Part shown: piece by piece, positions 8,881-18,087 of the stretch
How the letters are laid out: each line of letters opens with the position of its first letter
How positions within the stretch are numbered: the first letter of the stretch is position 1
Source: Rhizobium sp. 18055
Lineage (GTDB): Bacteria; Pseudomonadota; Alphaproteobacteria; Rhizobiales; Rhizobiaceae
Direction: 5' to 3'
Length of the DNA: 64,000 bases
Assembly: GCF_902706285.1 (NCBI RefSeq)
Contig: NZ_CACSKD010000020.1
Span: 1 to 64,000, forward strand
Notes under the pieces: generated by a model
Seen by the model: the letters and a program-made list of their open reading frames with translations, nothing else
Told to the model about the DNA's origin: nothing
Database searches by the model: none
Translations under genes and position numbers: made by a program

Positions 8881-9753
8881 TTATTTGTCGAGGTTCTTAC
8901 CAACGGCGCGCATTAGGAAGAAGGCGACGATATTGGCTAGGATAACTGCGATGATGCCGCCCGAGGATGCGCCTCCGACGTCGTAGCCAAGAAGCGCGGT
9001 GCGATAGATTAGGAACGGCAAATTGGTCGACGCATAGCCGGGTCCTCCGTTTGTTGTAACGAGGATCTCCGTGTAGACGCCGAGGAGAAAGATCGTCTGA
9101 ATGAGAATGACGACCGTTATGGCACGCGCTAGATGTGGGAGCGTCAGATAAACGAACTGGCTCACAGCGCCAGCGCCATCCATTTCGGCTGCTTCCATCT
9201 GTTCTGTATCAAGCGACTGCAGCGAAGTAAGCAGGATGAGGGTAGCAAACGGCAACCATTGCCAGGCGACGATGATGATGATGGAGAATAGTGGGTACTG
9301 CGCAAACCAATCGACCGGCTGAAGACCAAGCCACCTGCTAATGGCGGCCAGAACTCCGTAACCGGGGTGCATGATCATGTTCTTCCAGACCAAAGCCGCA
9401 ACCGGGGGCATGACAAAGAACGGTGAAATGACGAGGATCCGCACCACGCCTTGCCCCAAGATCGGTTGGTCAATCAGGAGCGCTATTCCAATCCCGCCGA
9501 CGACGGTGATCATCAGAACTCCGATCACAATCACGAGTGTGTTCCAGATCGACTGGAAGAAGGCCGGATCGCTGTAGAAGTACTGATAGTTGAGTATCCC
9601 CGCCCAATTAACGTTGGCCGGGTTCAGCATGTTGTAGTTCTGAAAGGAGAACCACAATGTCATGGCCAGCGGCACGATCATCCAGGTCAGCAAGACGCCA
9701 ACCGACGGCGCTAACATGAGGCGCGCCAATGCCCTTGTATTACTTGTTGCCAT
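8881..9753 (-). CDS. Carbohydrate ABC transporter permease (MalF/SmoF type)
   Basis: An inner-membrane protein of 290 residues with a hydrophobic first helix near residues 10-35 and the EAA loop EAAEMDGAGAVSQFVYLTLPHL. The ATG at 9753 follows GGAGGAAAG and is preferred to the longer frame from 9801. It partners the MalG-type permease that follows after 13 bases. Confidence 0.9.
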   Translation of the reverse strand: MATSNTRALARLMLAPSVGVLLTWMIVPLAMTLWFSFQNYNMLNPANVNWAGILNYQYFYSDPAFFQSIWNTLVIVIGVLMITVVGGIGIALLIDQPILGQGVVRILVISPFFVMPPVAALVWKNMIMHPGYGVLAAISRWLGLQPVDWFAQYPLFSIIIIVAWQWLPFATLILLTSLQSLDTEQMEAAEMDGAGAVSQFVYLTLPHLARAITVVILIQTIFLLGVYTEILVTTNGGPGYASTNLPFLIYRTALLGYDVGGASSGGIIAVILANIVAFFLMRAVGKNLDK

Positions 9754-9812
9754 TTCTTTCCTCCACCCATCGCTTACATCGACGGCAAAATTCCCCGGCA
9801 CGACGTGTTGGT

Positions 9813-11081
9813 TTAATGAACAGCTAGGGTTGCGTTGTCGTACACTGCGAGCACTTGATCGACGGCAGCAATCAGGATGTCGATAGGCCCGGATGCATTG
9901 ACCTGGTCAATTTGTGGTAGATACTGGTGCAGCACGGTCTCGGGGATACGTGTCCCCTCCAACGCAGATAGTAACGCTGTCACAGCGGCTTCAGCCTCTG
10001 GACGTGTCCAATAGTATCGGATCCGGTCGCTATAGCTGAAATGACGCTGGATGCGCAGTGACGTCTCGTCCCCATGGTAATAGCCGCTCCAATTCGCGGG
10101 TGACTGCACCATCAAGGCCTCTATGGCCTTGGCAAGCGGACGTTCGCCGTATCCGGGTACGAGGTCCGATGCAATCAGATCGAGCGCGTAGAGCGCTTCG
10201 CGATAGGCAAATGTAAGCCCTGGTCCGACTTTCAGGATTGGGAAGCCGTCACTGACGAGCGAGGCCAATGCCTCCTCCGTCTGATAATCGGTCGAATGGG
10301 CTTCGAAGACCAGCGCGGGCTCGTCGTTGAGAAGACTACTGAGAGCTGCGGCGCGCGGCGGATCATATGCGATGACGTTATCGCTTCCGAACTCCACACC
10401 GGGCTGCACAACGAAAGCAATGACTCGGTCAAACGCCGGGCCAAGGCCAGCCACATCGAAAGCGGCGCGGTGAACAGCGATAGTCTCGCGCGCAGCCTCC
10501 CGTTCTGTCGGCGCGACTGTTGACAGAGCGTGATCCGCGCCGCCAGGTACAGGAACTTCCGTGCCTAGGATGTACACAGGAGCGGGCATCTCAGCGCGTG
10601 CTGCGGCAGCTTCGGCCACTGAACAGAGAAGTGCAGCGCGATCCGCTACCGTACGATCGTCGAGCGCGGTTGGCTCGCCGGCACATCCCATCGACGCGTC
10701 GATGTGGATCTTGCCGAAACCAGCGGCAACATAGGCCTCGACCATGTCGGAAGCTTTCTTAAGGGCGATCTCTGCTGGCTCCTTGCGCCAAGGGTTGGGC
10801 CCGAGGTGATCGCCACCGAATATGATCTGGTCTCGGCTGACACCCTCATCGAGAGCGATTTCTTCTACAAAAGAAACAAAGGCGGCCGGTGTCATGCCCG
10901 TGTAGCCGCCGAACTGATTTACCTGATTGCATGTTGCCTCGATCAGCACAGGTCTATCGCTCCTTGCGGCGCGCCGCAGCGCCGCCCGTATAACGATCGG
11001 ATGAGCGGAGCAGACTGAGGCTATTCCGAAAGGTCGTCCAGCGCGCCGTGCAGCCGCAAGGCTCATTAGATGTTTGCTCAT
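9813..11081 (-). CDS. GatZ/KbaZ-family protein, probable D-tagatose-6-phosphate 4-epimerase
   Basis: A protein of 422 residues matching the D-tagatose-bisphosphate aldolase class II non-catalytic subunit family (IASVCSAHPIVIRAAL at the N-terminus, IFGGDHLGPNPW near 100, HIDASMGCAGE near 145). In enterics GatZ/KbaZ assists the aldolase GatY/KbaY. In Agrobacterium a homologue has been shown to be a stand-alone D-tagatose-6-phosphate 4-epimerase making fructose 6-phosphate. No GatY partner is encoded here, so the epimerase reading is favoured. The gene overlaps the end of the PfkB kinase gene by four bases, which fits sequential kinase and epimerase steps. Confidence 0.8.
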   Translation of the reverse strand: MSKHLMSLAAARRAGRPFGIASVCSAHPIVIRAALRRAARSDRPVLIEATCNQVNQFGGYTGMTPAAFVSFVEEIALDEGVSRDQIIFGGDHLGPNPWRKEPAEIALKKASDMVEAYVAAGFGKIHIDASMGCAGEPTALDDRTVADRAALLCSVAEAAAARAEMPAPVYILGTEVPVPGGADHALSTVAPTEREAARETIAVHRAAFDVAGLGPAFDRVIAFVVQPGVEFGSDNVIAYDPPRAAALSSLLNDEPALVFEAHSTDYQTEEALASLVSDGFPILKVGPGLTFAYREALYALDLIASDLVPGYGERPLAKAIEALMVQSPANWSGYYHGDETSLRIQRHFSYSDRIRYYWTRPEAEAAVTALLSALEGTRIPETVLHQYLPQIDQVNASGPIDILIAAVDQVLAVYDNATLAVH

Positions 11082-12067
11082 GCAGTGAGCTCCCGGCTTT
11101 CAGTGACAATGAATTGATCGAGTTCAGCTTTGCTTGAGACGCCCTCCATGGGACCTTGCTTTGTGACCGTGCGAGCCCCGGCAGCATTCGCATAGACAAG
11201 CGCATCGGCAGGGAGCATGCCGCCGCGCCGACAGGTAAGATAGGCAGCGCCAAAACAATCACCCGCTCCGGTCGGGTCGATTTCCTCAACCTTGAACGCA
11301 GCGCAATCAACGCGGCCGAATGCATTGCTGAAGTGGCTCGAACCGTCGATGCCACGCTTAAGCACAATCTCGCCGATTCCAAGTTTAAGGAGGCGCTCTA
11401 CTGACCCGGCCTCGGATGCTTCGTCGGCGGCTACCAGTAATTCATCGCCTGAAGGCAAGAGCAGATCGGTGACAGCGAGCATGTCGTCGAATAACTTTCT
11501 GCCGTCCCCACCCTGCATCAGCTCTTTCCGGATGTTAGGATCAAAGGAGACCGAGCCCCCTCGCGCTTTCACGGTTGCGACAGCCTCGAGCAGGATGGCG
11601 GCGATGCCTGGGATGGCGAAGGCCGACCCCATGACATGAATATGGCCTGCACGATTAATGAGACCACGCGCTTCGGTCGTCATACGCGTCTCACCAGCAG
11701 CCGAATGAGCAATGTTGAATACGAAATCGCGAGCCCCGCTCGGCCGATACCGAACAAAAGCACTGCCCGTCGGCTTACCGGGGATCACCGCAATCGCGGA
11801 AACATCGACACCGTCAACTCGCAAGCGATCTATATTGATAGTTCCGAAATCATCATCGCCGACAGCAGCGATGATGCCCGCTGCGCCACCAATGCGCGCC
11901 ACCTGGTCGATGAAAATTGCGGGAGCGCCGCTCGGGAATGGACCAACGAGAGGCTGCGGCTCCCGAAAGCCGGACCCGATAGTGGTCGCCATGATCTCCA
12001 CGAGAATCTCACCTACGGTTATCGTTGGACCTAAGGCTTCCGGCGCCAATGTGCTCGCAATGCCCAT
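11078..12067 (-). CDS. PfkB-family sugar kinase, probable D-tagatose kinase
   Basis: A protein of 329 residues. The C-terminal motif DPTGAGDCFGAAY holds the PfkB catalytic Asp and anion hole, and an N-terminal region with IDQVARIGG is typical of ribokinase-like folds. The ATG at 12067 follows GGGAGGGAG; the longer frame from 12148 runs into the promoter region. Family members phosphorylate ketoses or nucleosides with ATP. Its coupling to the GatZ-type gene and the nearby SmoS-like dehydrogenase suggest phosphorylation of D-tagatose (or fructose) at position 6. First gene of the leftward transport and kinase operon, divergent from the binding-protein gene. Confidence 0.8.
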   Translation of the reverse strand: MGIASTLAPEALGPTITVGEILVEIMATTIGSGFREPQPLVGPFPSGAPAIFIDQVARIGGAAGIIAAVGDDDFGTINIDRLRVDGVDVSAIAVIPGKPTGSAFVRYRPSGARDFVFNIAHSAAGETRMTTEARGLINRAGHIHVMGSAFAIPGIAAILLEAVATVKARGGSVSFDPNIRKELMQGGDGRKLFDDMLAVTDLLLPSGDELLVAADEASEAGSVERLLKLGIGEIVLKRGIDGSSHFSNAFGRVDCAAFKVEEIDPTGAGDCFGAAYLTCRRGGMLPADALVYANAAGARTVTKQGPMEGVSSKAELDQFIVTESRELTA

Positions 12068-12154
12068 TTTCTCCCTCCCTGGATATTCTGGGTGGTTACT
12101 GCCACCAAATCCGCCGTGGAGATAATGGACTAGCGTTGCACAAGTCAATCATAT

Positions 12155-12168
12155 TTTACGCGCGTAAA
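12155..12168. promoter_or_regulatory. 14-bp palindrome TTTACGCGCGTAAA, candidate LacI operator
   Basis: A perfect palindrome with a central CG-rich core, as in many LacI-family operators. It sits 87 bases before the kinase start in the divergent promoter region. A variant, TTTACGCATGTAGG, lies at 12340-12353 before the binding-protein gene. The LacI regulator at 15729 is the likely partner. Confidence 0.55.
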
Positions 12169-12339
12169 TAACAAAAAGCTCGCGGTTTTCGCCGCGATGC
12201 AGCAAAATAGAAACTGCGATGCAGCATATCGAACTTAAATATCGTTTTATAACAGTTTGTTACAGGAACGCGGCTGGCCTTACTGTAGAGCTCAACAAAT
12301 AAGTCGCTTGACTTGTCCGCAAAGATTGGATGATAAAAC

Positions 12340-12353
12340 TTTACGCATGTAGG
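12340..12353. promoter_or_regulatory. Variant of the candidate operator near the binding-protein gene
   Basis: TTTACGCATGTAGG shares ten of fourteen positions with the palindrome at 12155-12168, including the left arm TTTACGC. It lies about 37 bases before the binding-protein ATG, a place where a repressor would block that promoter. The two sites are 185 bases apart. Confidence 0.35.
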
Positions 12354-12389
12354 AGTGTGCGTGGACATTCGTAAAGGAGGAACGGATCA

Positions 12390-13703
12390 ATGAGGTGTTT
12401 AATTCGCATTCTATCGTCGTCAGTTGTCGGCCTTGGGTTGCTTACAGGGCTGGCACATGCCGAGGAGATCACGATCGCGACTGTTAACAACAGCGATATG
12501 ATCATCATGCAGAAGCTTTCCGGCGAATGGGAAAAGGAAACGGGGAACAAGATCAACTGGGTTATCCTTGAAGAGAACGTTCTGCGTGAACGCGTCACGA
12601 CCGACATCGCCACCAAGGGCGGCCAGTTCGATATTCTCACCATTGGCGCCTACGAAACCCCAATTTGGGGCAAGCAAGGCTGGCTGACTTCCGTCGACGA
12701 CCTTGGTCAGGACTATGACTACGATGACCTGCTCGATCCGGTGCGCAAAGGCCTGACTGTAGACGGCAAGCTGTATGCTGTCCCGTTCTATGCAGAAAGC
12801 TCTTTCACGCTTTACCGAACGGACCTTTTCAAGGCTGCCGGTCTTGAGATGCCTGCGCACCCGACCTACGACCAAATCAAGGAATTTGCTGCCAAGCTCA
12901 CCGATAAGTCTAAGCAACAGTACGGTATATGCCTTCGCGGCAAGCCGGGCTGGGGTGAGAACATGACGTTCTTTGGAACCATGGTCAACACCTATGGCGG
13001 TCGCTGGTTCGACATGAACTGGAAGCCTCAGCTGACTACGGAGCCATGGAAGAAGGCCCTCACCGACTACGTCGAGATGCTTTCTAAATACGGCCCCCCG
13101 GGCGCAACATCTAACGGCTTCAACGAAAACCAGGCAGTCTTTGCGACCGGGCACTGCGCGATGTGGATCGACGCTACGTCGGCAGCAGGTCGCGTTTATG
13201 ACCCGAAGCAAAGTCAAGTCGCCGATAAGATCGGTTTCACGGCTGCGCCTGTCGATGTCACTCCGAACGGTTCAAGCTGGGCATGGTCTTGGGACCTTGC
13301 CATTCCGGCAAGCTCGAAGAAAGTCGATGTCGCGAAATCCTTCATTAAGTGGGCAACGTCCAAGGACTACGTGAAGAAGGTCGGCGAATCCGAAGGTTGG
13401 GTCGCAGTGCCGCCTGGCACCCGCAAATCCACATATGCCCTTCCAGAGTACCAGAAGGCCGCTCCGTTCGCGCCAGCGGTCCTTACCGCCATCTTGACGG
13501 CCGATCCCGCACATCCCACGAAGGATCCGGTACCCTACGTCGGCGTGACGTTCGCGCCTATCCCGGAATGGCAGGCGATCGGCACTTATGTTGGACAACA
13601 GGTAGCTGCCGCACTTTCTGGCCAGACTAAGGTTGACGATGCTCTGGAAGCCTCCCAGCAAAAAATCGAGCGCGATATGACCCGGGCGGGCTACATTAAG
13701 TAA
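12390..13703 (+). CDS. Polyol/sugar ABC transporter substrate-binding protein (SmoE-like)
   Basis: A protein of 437 residues with an N-terminal signal peptide (cleavage after LAHAEE at about residue 24), so periplasmic. The extracellular solute-binding family 1 pattern is clear, e.g. YAVPFYAESSFTLYRTDLF and the aromatic-rich AWSWDLAIPASSKK. The sequence is close to the hexitol-binding proteins of the Smo (sorbitol/mannitol) type. A strong ribosome site, AAAGGAGGAA, lies nine bases before the ATG. It delivers substrate to the permeases encoded divergently at 8043-9753 and is first in a rightward operon with the two dehydrogenases. Confidence 0.9.
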   Translation: MRCLIRILSSSVVGLGLLTGLAHAEEITIATVNNSDMIIMQKLSGEWEKETGNKINWVILEENVLRERVTTDIATKGGQFDILTIGAYETPIWGKQGWLTSVDDLGQDYDYDDLLDPVRKGLTVDGKLYAVPFYAESSFTLYRTDLFKAAGLEMPAHPTYDQIKEFAAKLTDKSKQQYGICLRGKPGWGENMTFFGTMVNTYGGRWFDMNWKPQLTTEPWKKALTDYVEMLSKYGPPGATSNGFNENQAVFATGHCAMWIDATSAAGRVYDPKQSQVADKIGFTAAPVDVTPNGSSWAWSWDLAIPASSKKVDVAKSFIKWATSKDYVKKVGESEGWVAVPPGTRKSTYALPEYQKAAPFAPAVLTAILTADPAHPTKDPVPYVGVTFAPIPEWQAIGTYVGQQVAAALSGQTKVDDALEASQQKIERDMTRAGYIK

Positions 13704-13834
13704 CGGCTCCAACCTTGGCGTGGGTCCTCCAGCAGCTCGGCGGTTCGCCGCCGGGCTCTCGGCCGCCAGAAATTTTCCACCTTTTACCAGATTTCCAGGC
13801 CGGCTTTGTCGTGTCGACCAAAAGGAGAACAGAC

Positions 13835-14605
13835 ATGAGACTTCAGAACAAGATCGCTCTCATCACCGGTGGCGCACGCGGCATCGGGCTCGGGTTTGCG
13901 GAGGCTTTCGTTGCAGAGGGTGCGCGTGTCGTTATCGCGGACATCAATTATGAGCGCGCTAAAGAGGCGGCAGGATCCATCGGACCGGCGGCAAGTGCCA
14001 TCGCACTTGATGTGACCAGTCTCAGCGATATCGACGCTGCCGTGAAAAAAGTCGATGAAGAATTCGGAGGCATCGACATCCTCGTCAACAACGCCGCGAT
14101 TTTCGATATGGCGCCGATCCAAGCAATTACAGAAGAGAGCTATGATCGGGTGCTTGGAGTTAATCTGAAGGGCCCCCTGTTTGCTATGAAGGCGGTTGCC
14201 AACGTAATGATTGCACGAGGCCGCGGCGGCAAGATCATCAACATGGCGAGCCAGGCCGGACGGCGCGGCGAAGCATTGGTGACCCTCTATTGCGCCTCGA
14301 AGGCTGCGATCATCTCCGCGACGCAATCGGCGGCGCTTGCCCTTGTCAAATACGGCATCAACGTCAACGCTATCGCGCCAGGAGTTGTCGACGGCGAGCA
14401 TTGGGAAATCGTCGATGCGAAGTTCGCCGAGTGGGAAGGCCTGAAGCCGGGCGAGAAGAAGGCGCAGGTTGCCAAGTCAGTTCCGATCGGTCGGTTCGCA
14501 ACGCCAGACGATATCAAGGGTCTTGCTGTCTTCCTCGCTTCTTCAGACAGCAACTACATTCTCGCTCAGACATATAACGTCGATGGCGGAAACTGGATGA
14601 GTTGA
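13835..14605 (+). CDS. smoS: SmoS-like sorbitol/galactitol 2-dehydrogenase (classical SDR)
   Basis: A protein of 256 residues. TGGARGIG at 11-18 binds NAD, NNAA at about 86-89, a Ser in NMASQAGR and the YCASK motif give the catalytic Ser-Tyr-Lys. Stretches such as NAIAPGVVDGEHW and the C-terminal QTYNVDGGNWMS are hallmarks of Rhodobacter SmoS/PolS. That enzyme oxidises D-sorbitol to fructose and galactitol to D-tagatose. The ATG at 13835 follows AAAGGAG; the longer frame from 13715 overlaps untranslated spacer. With the tagatose-type kinase and GatZ-type epimerase it makes a simple galactitol or sorbitol route. Confidence 0.88.
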   Translation: MRLQNKIALITGGARGIGLGFAEAFVAEGARVVIADINYERAKEAAGSIGPAASAIALDVTSLSDIDAAVKKVDEEFGGIDILVNNAAIFDMAPIQAITEESYDRVLGVNLKGPLFAMKAVANVMIARGRGGKIINMASQAGRRGEALVTLYCASKAAIISATQSAALALVKYGINVNAIAPGVVDGEHWEIVDAKFAEWEGLKPGEKKAQVAKSVPIGRFATPDDIKGLAVFLASSDSNYILAQTYNVDGGNWMS

Positions 14606-14621
14606 GCAGGGAGTAATCGTT

Positions 14622-15632
14622 ATGAAAGCAATCCACTTCATTGCGAAGGGCGAGGCCCGCCTTGTCGATCTCGCAATCGATGGCATCCCACCTGGCCACG
14701 CGCTGGTCAAGGTCAAGGCTTCCGGCCTCTGCCACACTGACATCGATGTTTTGCACGCCCGCTATGGCGACGGGGCGTTCCCACTTGTGCCGGGGCACGA
14801 GTATGCCGGCGAAGTTGAGGCCATCGCCGCCGATGTTTCGGCGATGAGGGTTGGCGCTCGGGTTGTTGTCGACCCGAACCTACCCTGCGGCACCTGCCCG
14901 GCTTGCCGGAAAGGTCTTACGAACCTTTGCCGTAACCTCAAAGCGTATGGGGTTTCGCATAATGGTGGCTTTGCCGAATACAGCGTCGTTCACGCCGACC
15001 ACCTGCATGACATCGGCGATATGCCCTATCACGTCGCGGCGCTCGCTGAACCACTCGCCTGCGTGGTCAACGCACTTGGCAGCGCTGGCCTGAGAAACGG
15101 CTCTGCCTTACCGCGCAATGCCCTGGTGGTAGGCGCAGGTCCGATCGGGCTGTTATTGGGTCTTTCATTGAAGTCGGAAGGCGTGAAAAGCGTTACAGTA
15201 GCCGACATCAATGAGAGCCGCCTCACATTTGCTGGTGAGTTAGGGCTTGGGACTGTAGTCTCTGGCTCATCCCAGTTCGCGGAAGGGCATCGATCCTTCG
15301 ATTTCGTAGCGGATGCTACCGGCATCTCCAGTGTCGTCGAAAGCATGATCAATATGGTTGCCGATGGAGGGACCGCTTTGGTCTTCGGAGTCTGCTCGCC
15401 AGAGGCCCGTATTTCGGTTGCGCCCTTTGAGATCTTCCGCCGCCAACTCAAGCTTGTCGGCTCGCATTCGCTGAACCGAAACATTCCCGATGCACTCGAG
15501 ATTCTGAAAAAGGACGGCGGTAACATGGCGAAGCTTGTTTCACACCGGCTGACACTTGAGGAGATGCTACCGTTTTTCACAAAGAAGACGACGGACGCCG
15601 CGACGATGAAGGTTCAATTTGCCGCTGACTGA
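14622..15632 (+). CDS. Zinc-dependent medium-chain polyol dehydrogenase
   Basis: A protein of 336 residues. Catalytic zinc ligands are in GLCHTDID (about residue 36) and GHEYAGE (about 58). The structural-zinc cysteines are in CGTCPACRKGLTNLC near 88-102, and the NAD loop is GAGPIGLLLG near 171. Relatives oxidise alditols, and the Agrobacterium D-altritol 5-dehydrogenase (product D-tagatose) belongs to this general class. It lies 16 bases after the SDR gene and so shares its operon. A second polyol oxidised to the same ketose would explain why two unrelated dehydrogenases are present. Exact substrate not readable. Confidence 0.85.
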   Translation: MKAIHFIAKGEARLVDLAIDGIPPGHALVKVKASGLCHTDIDVLHARYGDGAFPLVPGHEYAGEVEAIAADVSAMRVGARVVVDPNLPCGTCPACRKGLTNLCRNLKAYGVSHNGGFAEYSVVHADHLHDIGDMPYHVAALAEPLACVVNALGSAGLRNGSALPRNALVVGAGPIGLLLGLSLKSEGVKSVTVADINESRLTFAGELGLGTVVSGSSQFAEGHRSFDFVADATGISSVVESMINMVADGGTALVFGVCSPEARISVAPFEIFRRQLKLVGSHSLNRNIPDALEILKKDGGNMAKLVSHRLTLEEMLPFFTKKTTDAATMKVQFAAD

Positions 15633-15728
15633 ATTCTGATTCTCCTATGACAGGCTCGGATTCCGGCTTTCCCCGCGATTCCGAGCCAGCTAAGACCACG
15701 AAGATCAGAACCGCAAGGAGCGAACAGT

Positions 15729-16760
15729 TTGGCCAAGTCGATCAGAACAATGGAGGATTTTTCTGAGTTCGTCGGCCTTTCCAGGCCCACAGTATCAAAA
15801 TATTTCAATGATCCTTCCTCAGTGCGCAAAAAGACCCGCGATCTGATCGAGGAAGCGCTCGAGAAATCTGGGTTCCGGCCAAATATCTTCGCAGTCAACC
15901 TTAATCGTCGCCGTAGCAATATCATAGGCGTCGTCATCCCGAATTCAACGGATCCATTTTATATGGCGTTGACGAGGCGCATCGAAATTATTGCTAACGA
16001 GGCGGGGTTCCTTGCCTTTGTACTTTCATCGGAGGGCCGTCCCGACATGGAAGACAATGCTATAAAGACGTTTAAATCAATGAATGTTGCTGGCGCTATC
16101 ATTGCACCGCTTGGCGTACAGTCCCGCCAAACGACCCTTGAACAACTAGGAGAGTCGATTCCGCTTGTATACGTTGATTCCCCTATCAATGAGACCTCAG
16201 CTTTTGTAGGTACTGACAACCGTCAGAGTTTTGGGCTCATTGTAGACTATCTCTGCCGCTCGGGGGAGCCACCGTGCTATTTCGGGATGCCGCAGGTCAA
16301 TACAAACGCCGCGACGCGCCGTAGCGCCTACACGGAGGCGATGGAGCGGCTCCACGTTGAGCCGAAGTACGTTTCAATTACTGACTCCAAGACATGGGAC
16401 TTTGAACGCTTTGCTTTTGAGGAGGCAAGCCGTCTTCTCGAGAATCCGGATCGGCTTCCCACCAGAACCATCCTTTGCGCAAACGACCGCCTTGCCTTTG
16501 GGTTTATCGCTGCTGCTTGGCAGAGAGGTTTGAAGATTGGGCATGGGGCAGAATACGACCTGCGTGTCGCCGGCCATGATGATCATCCTCTCTCCGAATA
16601 CGCGTGCCCGCCAATCACCACCGTCGCGCAGAACTACAACGAAATCGGCCGTCTTGCGATCGAGCTGCTGTTGAGCAAGCTAAGCGAAGAAGATGAAACC
16701 TTTCATGGGAGGGATCAGATCCTCCTGAAGTCCGAATTGATGCTGCGCCGCTCGGCTTAA
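15729..16760 (+). CDS. LacI-family repressor of the polyol island
   Basis: A protein of 343 residues. The N-terminal helix-turn-helix is DFSEFVGLSRPTVSKYFND at about 10-28, followed by a periplasmic-binding-protein-like effector domain (IIGVVIPNSTDPFY at about 64). The only start consistent with a full helix-turn-helix is a TTG at 15729, eight bases after AAGGAG. It is read in the same direction as the dehydrogenases and ends the catabolic gene set, so it probably governs the divergent promoters through the TTTACGC-type sites at 12155 and 12340. Its effector is likely the polyol or its ketose. Confidence 0.88.
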   Translation: MAKSIRTMEDFSEFVGLSRPTVSKYFNDPSSVRKKTRDLIEEALEKSGFRPNIFAVNLNRRRSNIIGVVIPNSTDPFYMALTRRIEIIANEAGFLAFVLSSEGRPDMEDNAIKTFKSMNVAGAIIAPLGVQSRQTTLEQLGESIPLVYVDSPINETSAFVGTDNRQSFGLIVDYLCRSGEPPCYFGMPQVNTNAATRRSAYTEAMERLHVEPKYVSITDSKTWDFERFAFEEASRLLENPDRLPTRTILCANDRLAFGFIAAAWQRGLKIGHGAEYDLRVAGHDDHPLSEYACPPITTVAQNYNEIGRLAIELLLSKLSEEDETFHGRDQILLKSELMLRRSA

Positions 16761-16910
16761 CGCTTGAAAACTGACGGTTGGCCGGAGACGTGTGACGTTG
16801 ACCAACTGAGTGAGAGTTCTGTAGCTCAGGCCTGGATAAAACTTGGGGGCAAGGTCACGCTTTCTCGACAAGCTGAGCCGCACACGCCAACACAGTGTAA
16901 GCTTACATGG

Positions 16911-17942
16911 TTATTCGACGTTCTCGGCGGTAATCAGGTTAAGATTAACATAAGTCATCGTGCGGCCCTGAAACGGATCTCCATCTGCCTTCGATATTAT
17001 AAGCTCGAGAGCAGATTGCCCGATATCGGGAAACGGGTGAGCGATAACGATGTCCAGAGTACCGTCCAAGAGTGCTGCACGTGATTCCTCCGTTAGGTCA
17101 ATCGCGATCGTTGCGATTTCGTTAGCTCTGCCGCTATCTCTCAGTGCAGAGAGAACGCCTGATGTGCCCCCCCCTGCCAAAAACAGTCCATTCATGTCCG
17201 GATTTTGGCTGAGGAGGCGTTCGGTCATCTCACGTGCGATCCCTTCGGATTCATAGGTCGGCAAAGCGTCCAAGACTTGAACCGCTTGATCATGGTCAAG
17301 GAAATATGATCTGAAACCACTCTCTGCGAGTTCGTGTTCGCGATAACGGGGTGAACCCACGAGTATTCCCAATTTCTCTGGATGGCCACAAAGCCGATCC
17401 AAGGCCCAAGCAGCAGTCCTTCCAAACTTTCGGCCATTGAGTCCGATATACCCTGCAAGTGACGGCGCTGAAAGCGTGGTGACAAGCGCATACACCGGGA
17501 TACGCTCTTGAGCGAGTTGTTCTATGGCGCGGGTCACAATGGGATGTTCCGCAGCAACTAATGCAACAGCATCCGATTTTCTACCCAAGGCCAGAAGCCT
17601 TTCCGCCAGCGCTTCCGGGGAAAAGTCAATCAACCGTTCCGTCTTTAAGATTATCTTTCGCCGATGTTCGATTTGATCGCGCGCGACCCTGAGGGTCTTG
17701 GACATTTGCTCAACGAACCAAGGATTTGGTGCCTGCAACAACAGCGTGAGCCGAAATGGTTTTTTGTTCCCTTGGACATTCATCTTTAGGGTCGAAAACC
17801 CATGATAGCCGATCTCTGCTGCTGCGTCGACTACGAGCTGTCGTGTAGCTGCTTTCACCTTGTGTGGCCGCCCAATCACCCTATTGACTGTCGCGCGGGA
17901 CACACCCGCAACCTGTGCCAAGTCCTCTATCGTCGGTCGCAT
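16911..17942 (-). CDS. LacI-family regulator divergent from the oxygenase operon
   Basis: A protein of 343 residues. The helix-turn-helix TIEDLAQVAGVSRATVNRVI lies at 4-23, with the hinge at about 45-60 and a periplasmic-binding-protein-like effector domain after it. The sugar-binding part is of the type-1 PBP group (YIGLNGRKFGRTAAWAL). It is transcribed away from the hydroxylase-ferredoxin-reductase genes starting at 18088, and the 145-base gap holds repeated TGATCC half sites. It most likely controls that operon. Ligand unknown. Confidence 0.88.
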   Translation of the reverse strand: MRPTIEDLAQVAGVSRATVNRVIGRPHKVKAATRQLVVDAAAEIGYHGFSTLKMNVQGNKKPFRLTLLLQAPNPWFVEQMSKTLRVARDQIEHRRKIILKTERLIDFSPEALAERLLALGRKSDAVALVAAEHPIVTRAIEQLAQERIPVYALVTTLSAPSLAGYIGLNGRKFGRTAAWALDRLCGHPEKLGILVGSPRYREHELAESGFRSYFLDHDQAVQVLDALPTYESEGIAREMTERLLSQNPDMNGLFLAGGGTSGVLSALRDSGRANEIATIAIDLTEESRAALLDGTLDIVIAHPFPDIGQSALELIISKADGDPFQGRTMTYVNLNLITAENVE

Positions 17943-17957
17943 TTTAGCTCTCCAAAA

Positions 17958-17998
17958 GGATCAAATCGGCTCACCATATCATGATCCGAAATGATCCG
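17958..17998. promoter_or_regulatory. GGATCA / TGATCC half-site cluster, candidate LacI operator
   Basis: GGATCA at 17958-17963 is the reverse complement of TGATCC at 17982-17987 and 17992-17997. The two TGATCC copies form an ATGATCCG direct repeat with a ten-base period, so they face the same side of the helix. The cluster lies just before the LacI gene start at 17942 and 90 bases before the divergent operon. Confidence 0.4.
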
Positions 17999-18087
17999 TA
18001 AATTGCCTGTGCGATCAGGTTTCCTTGCGTTTATTCCTCACCTTTGACCATCATATCGTAGCAATTTAGATTTGTGGGAGGTCTATC

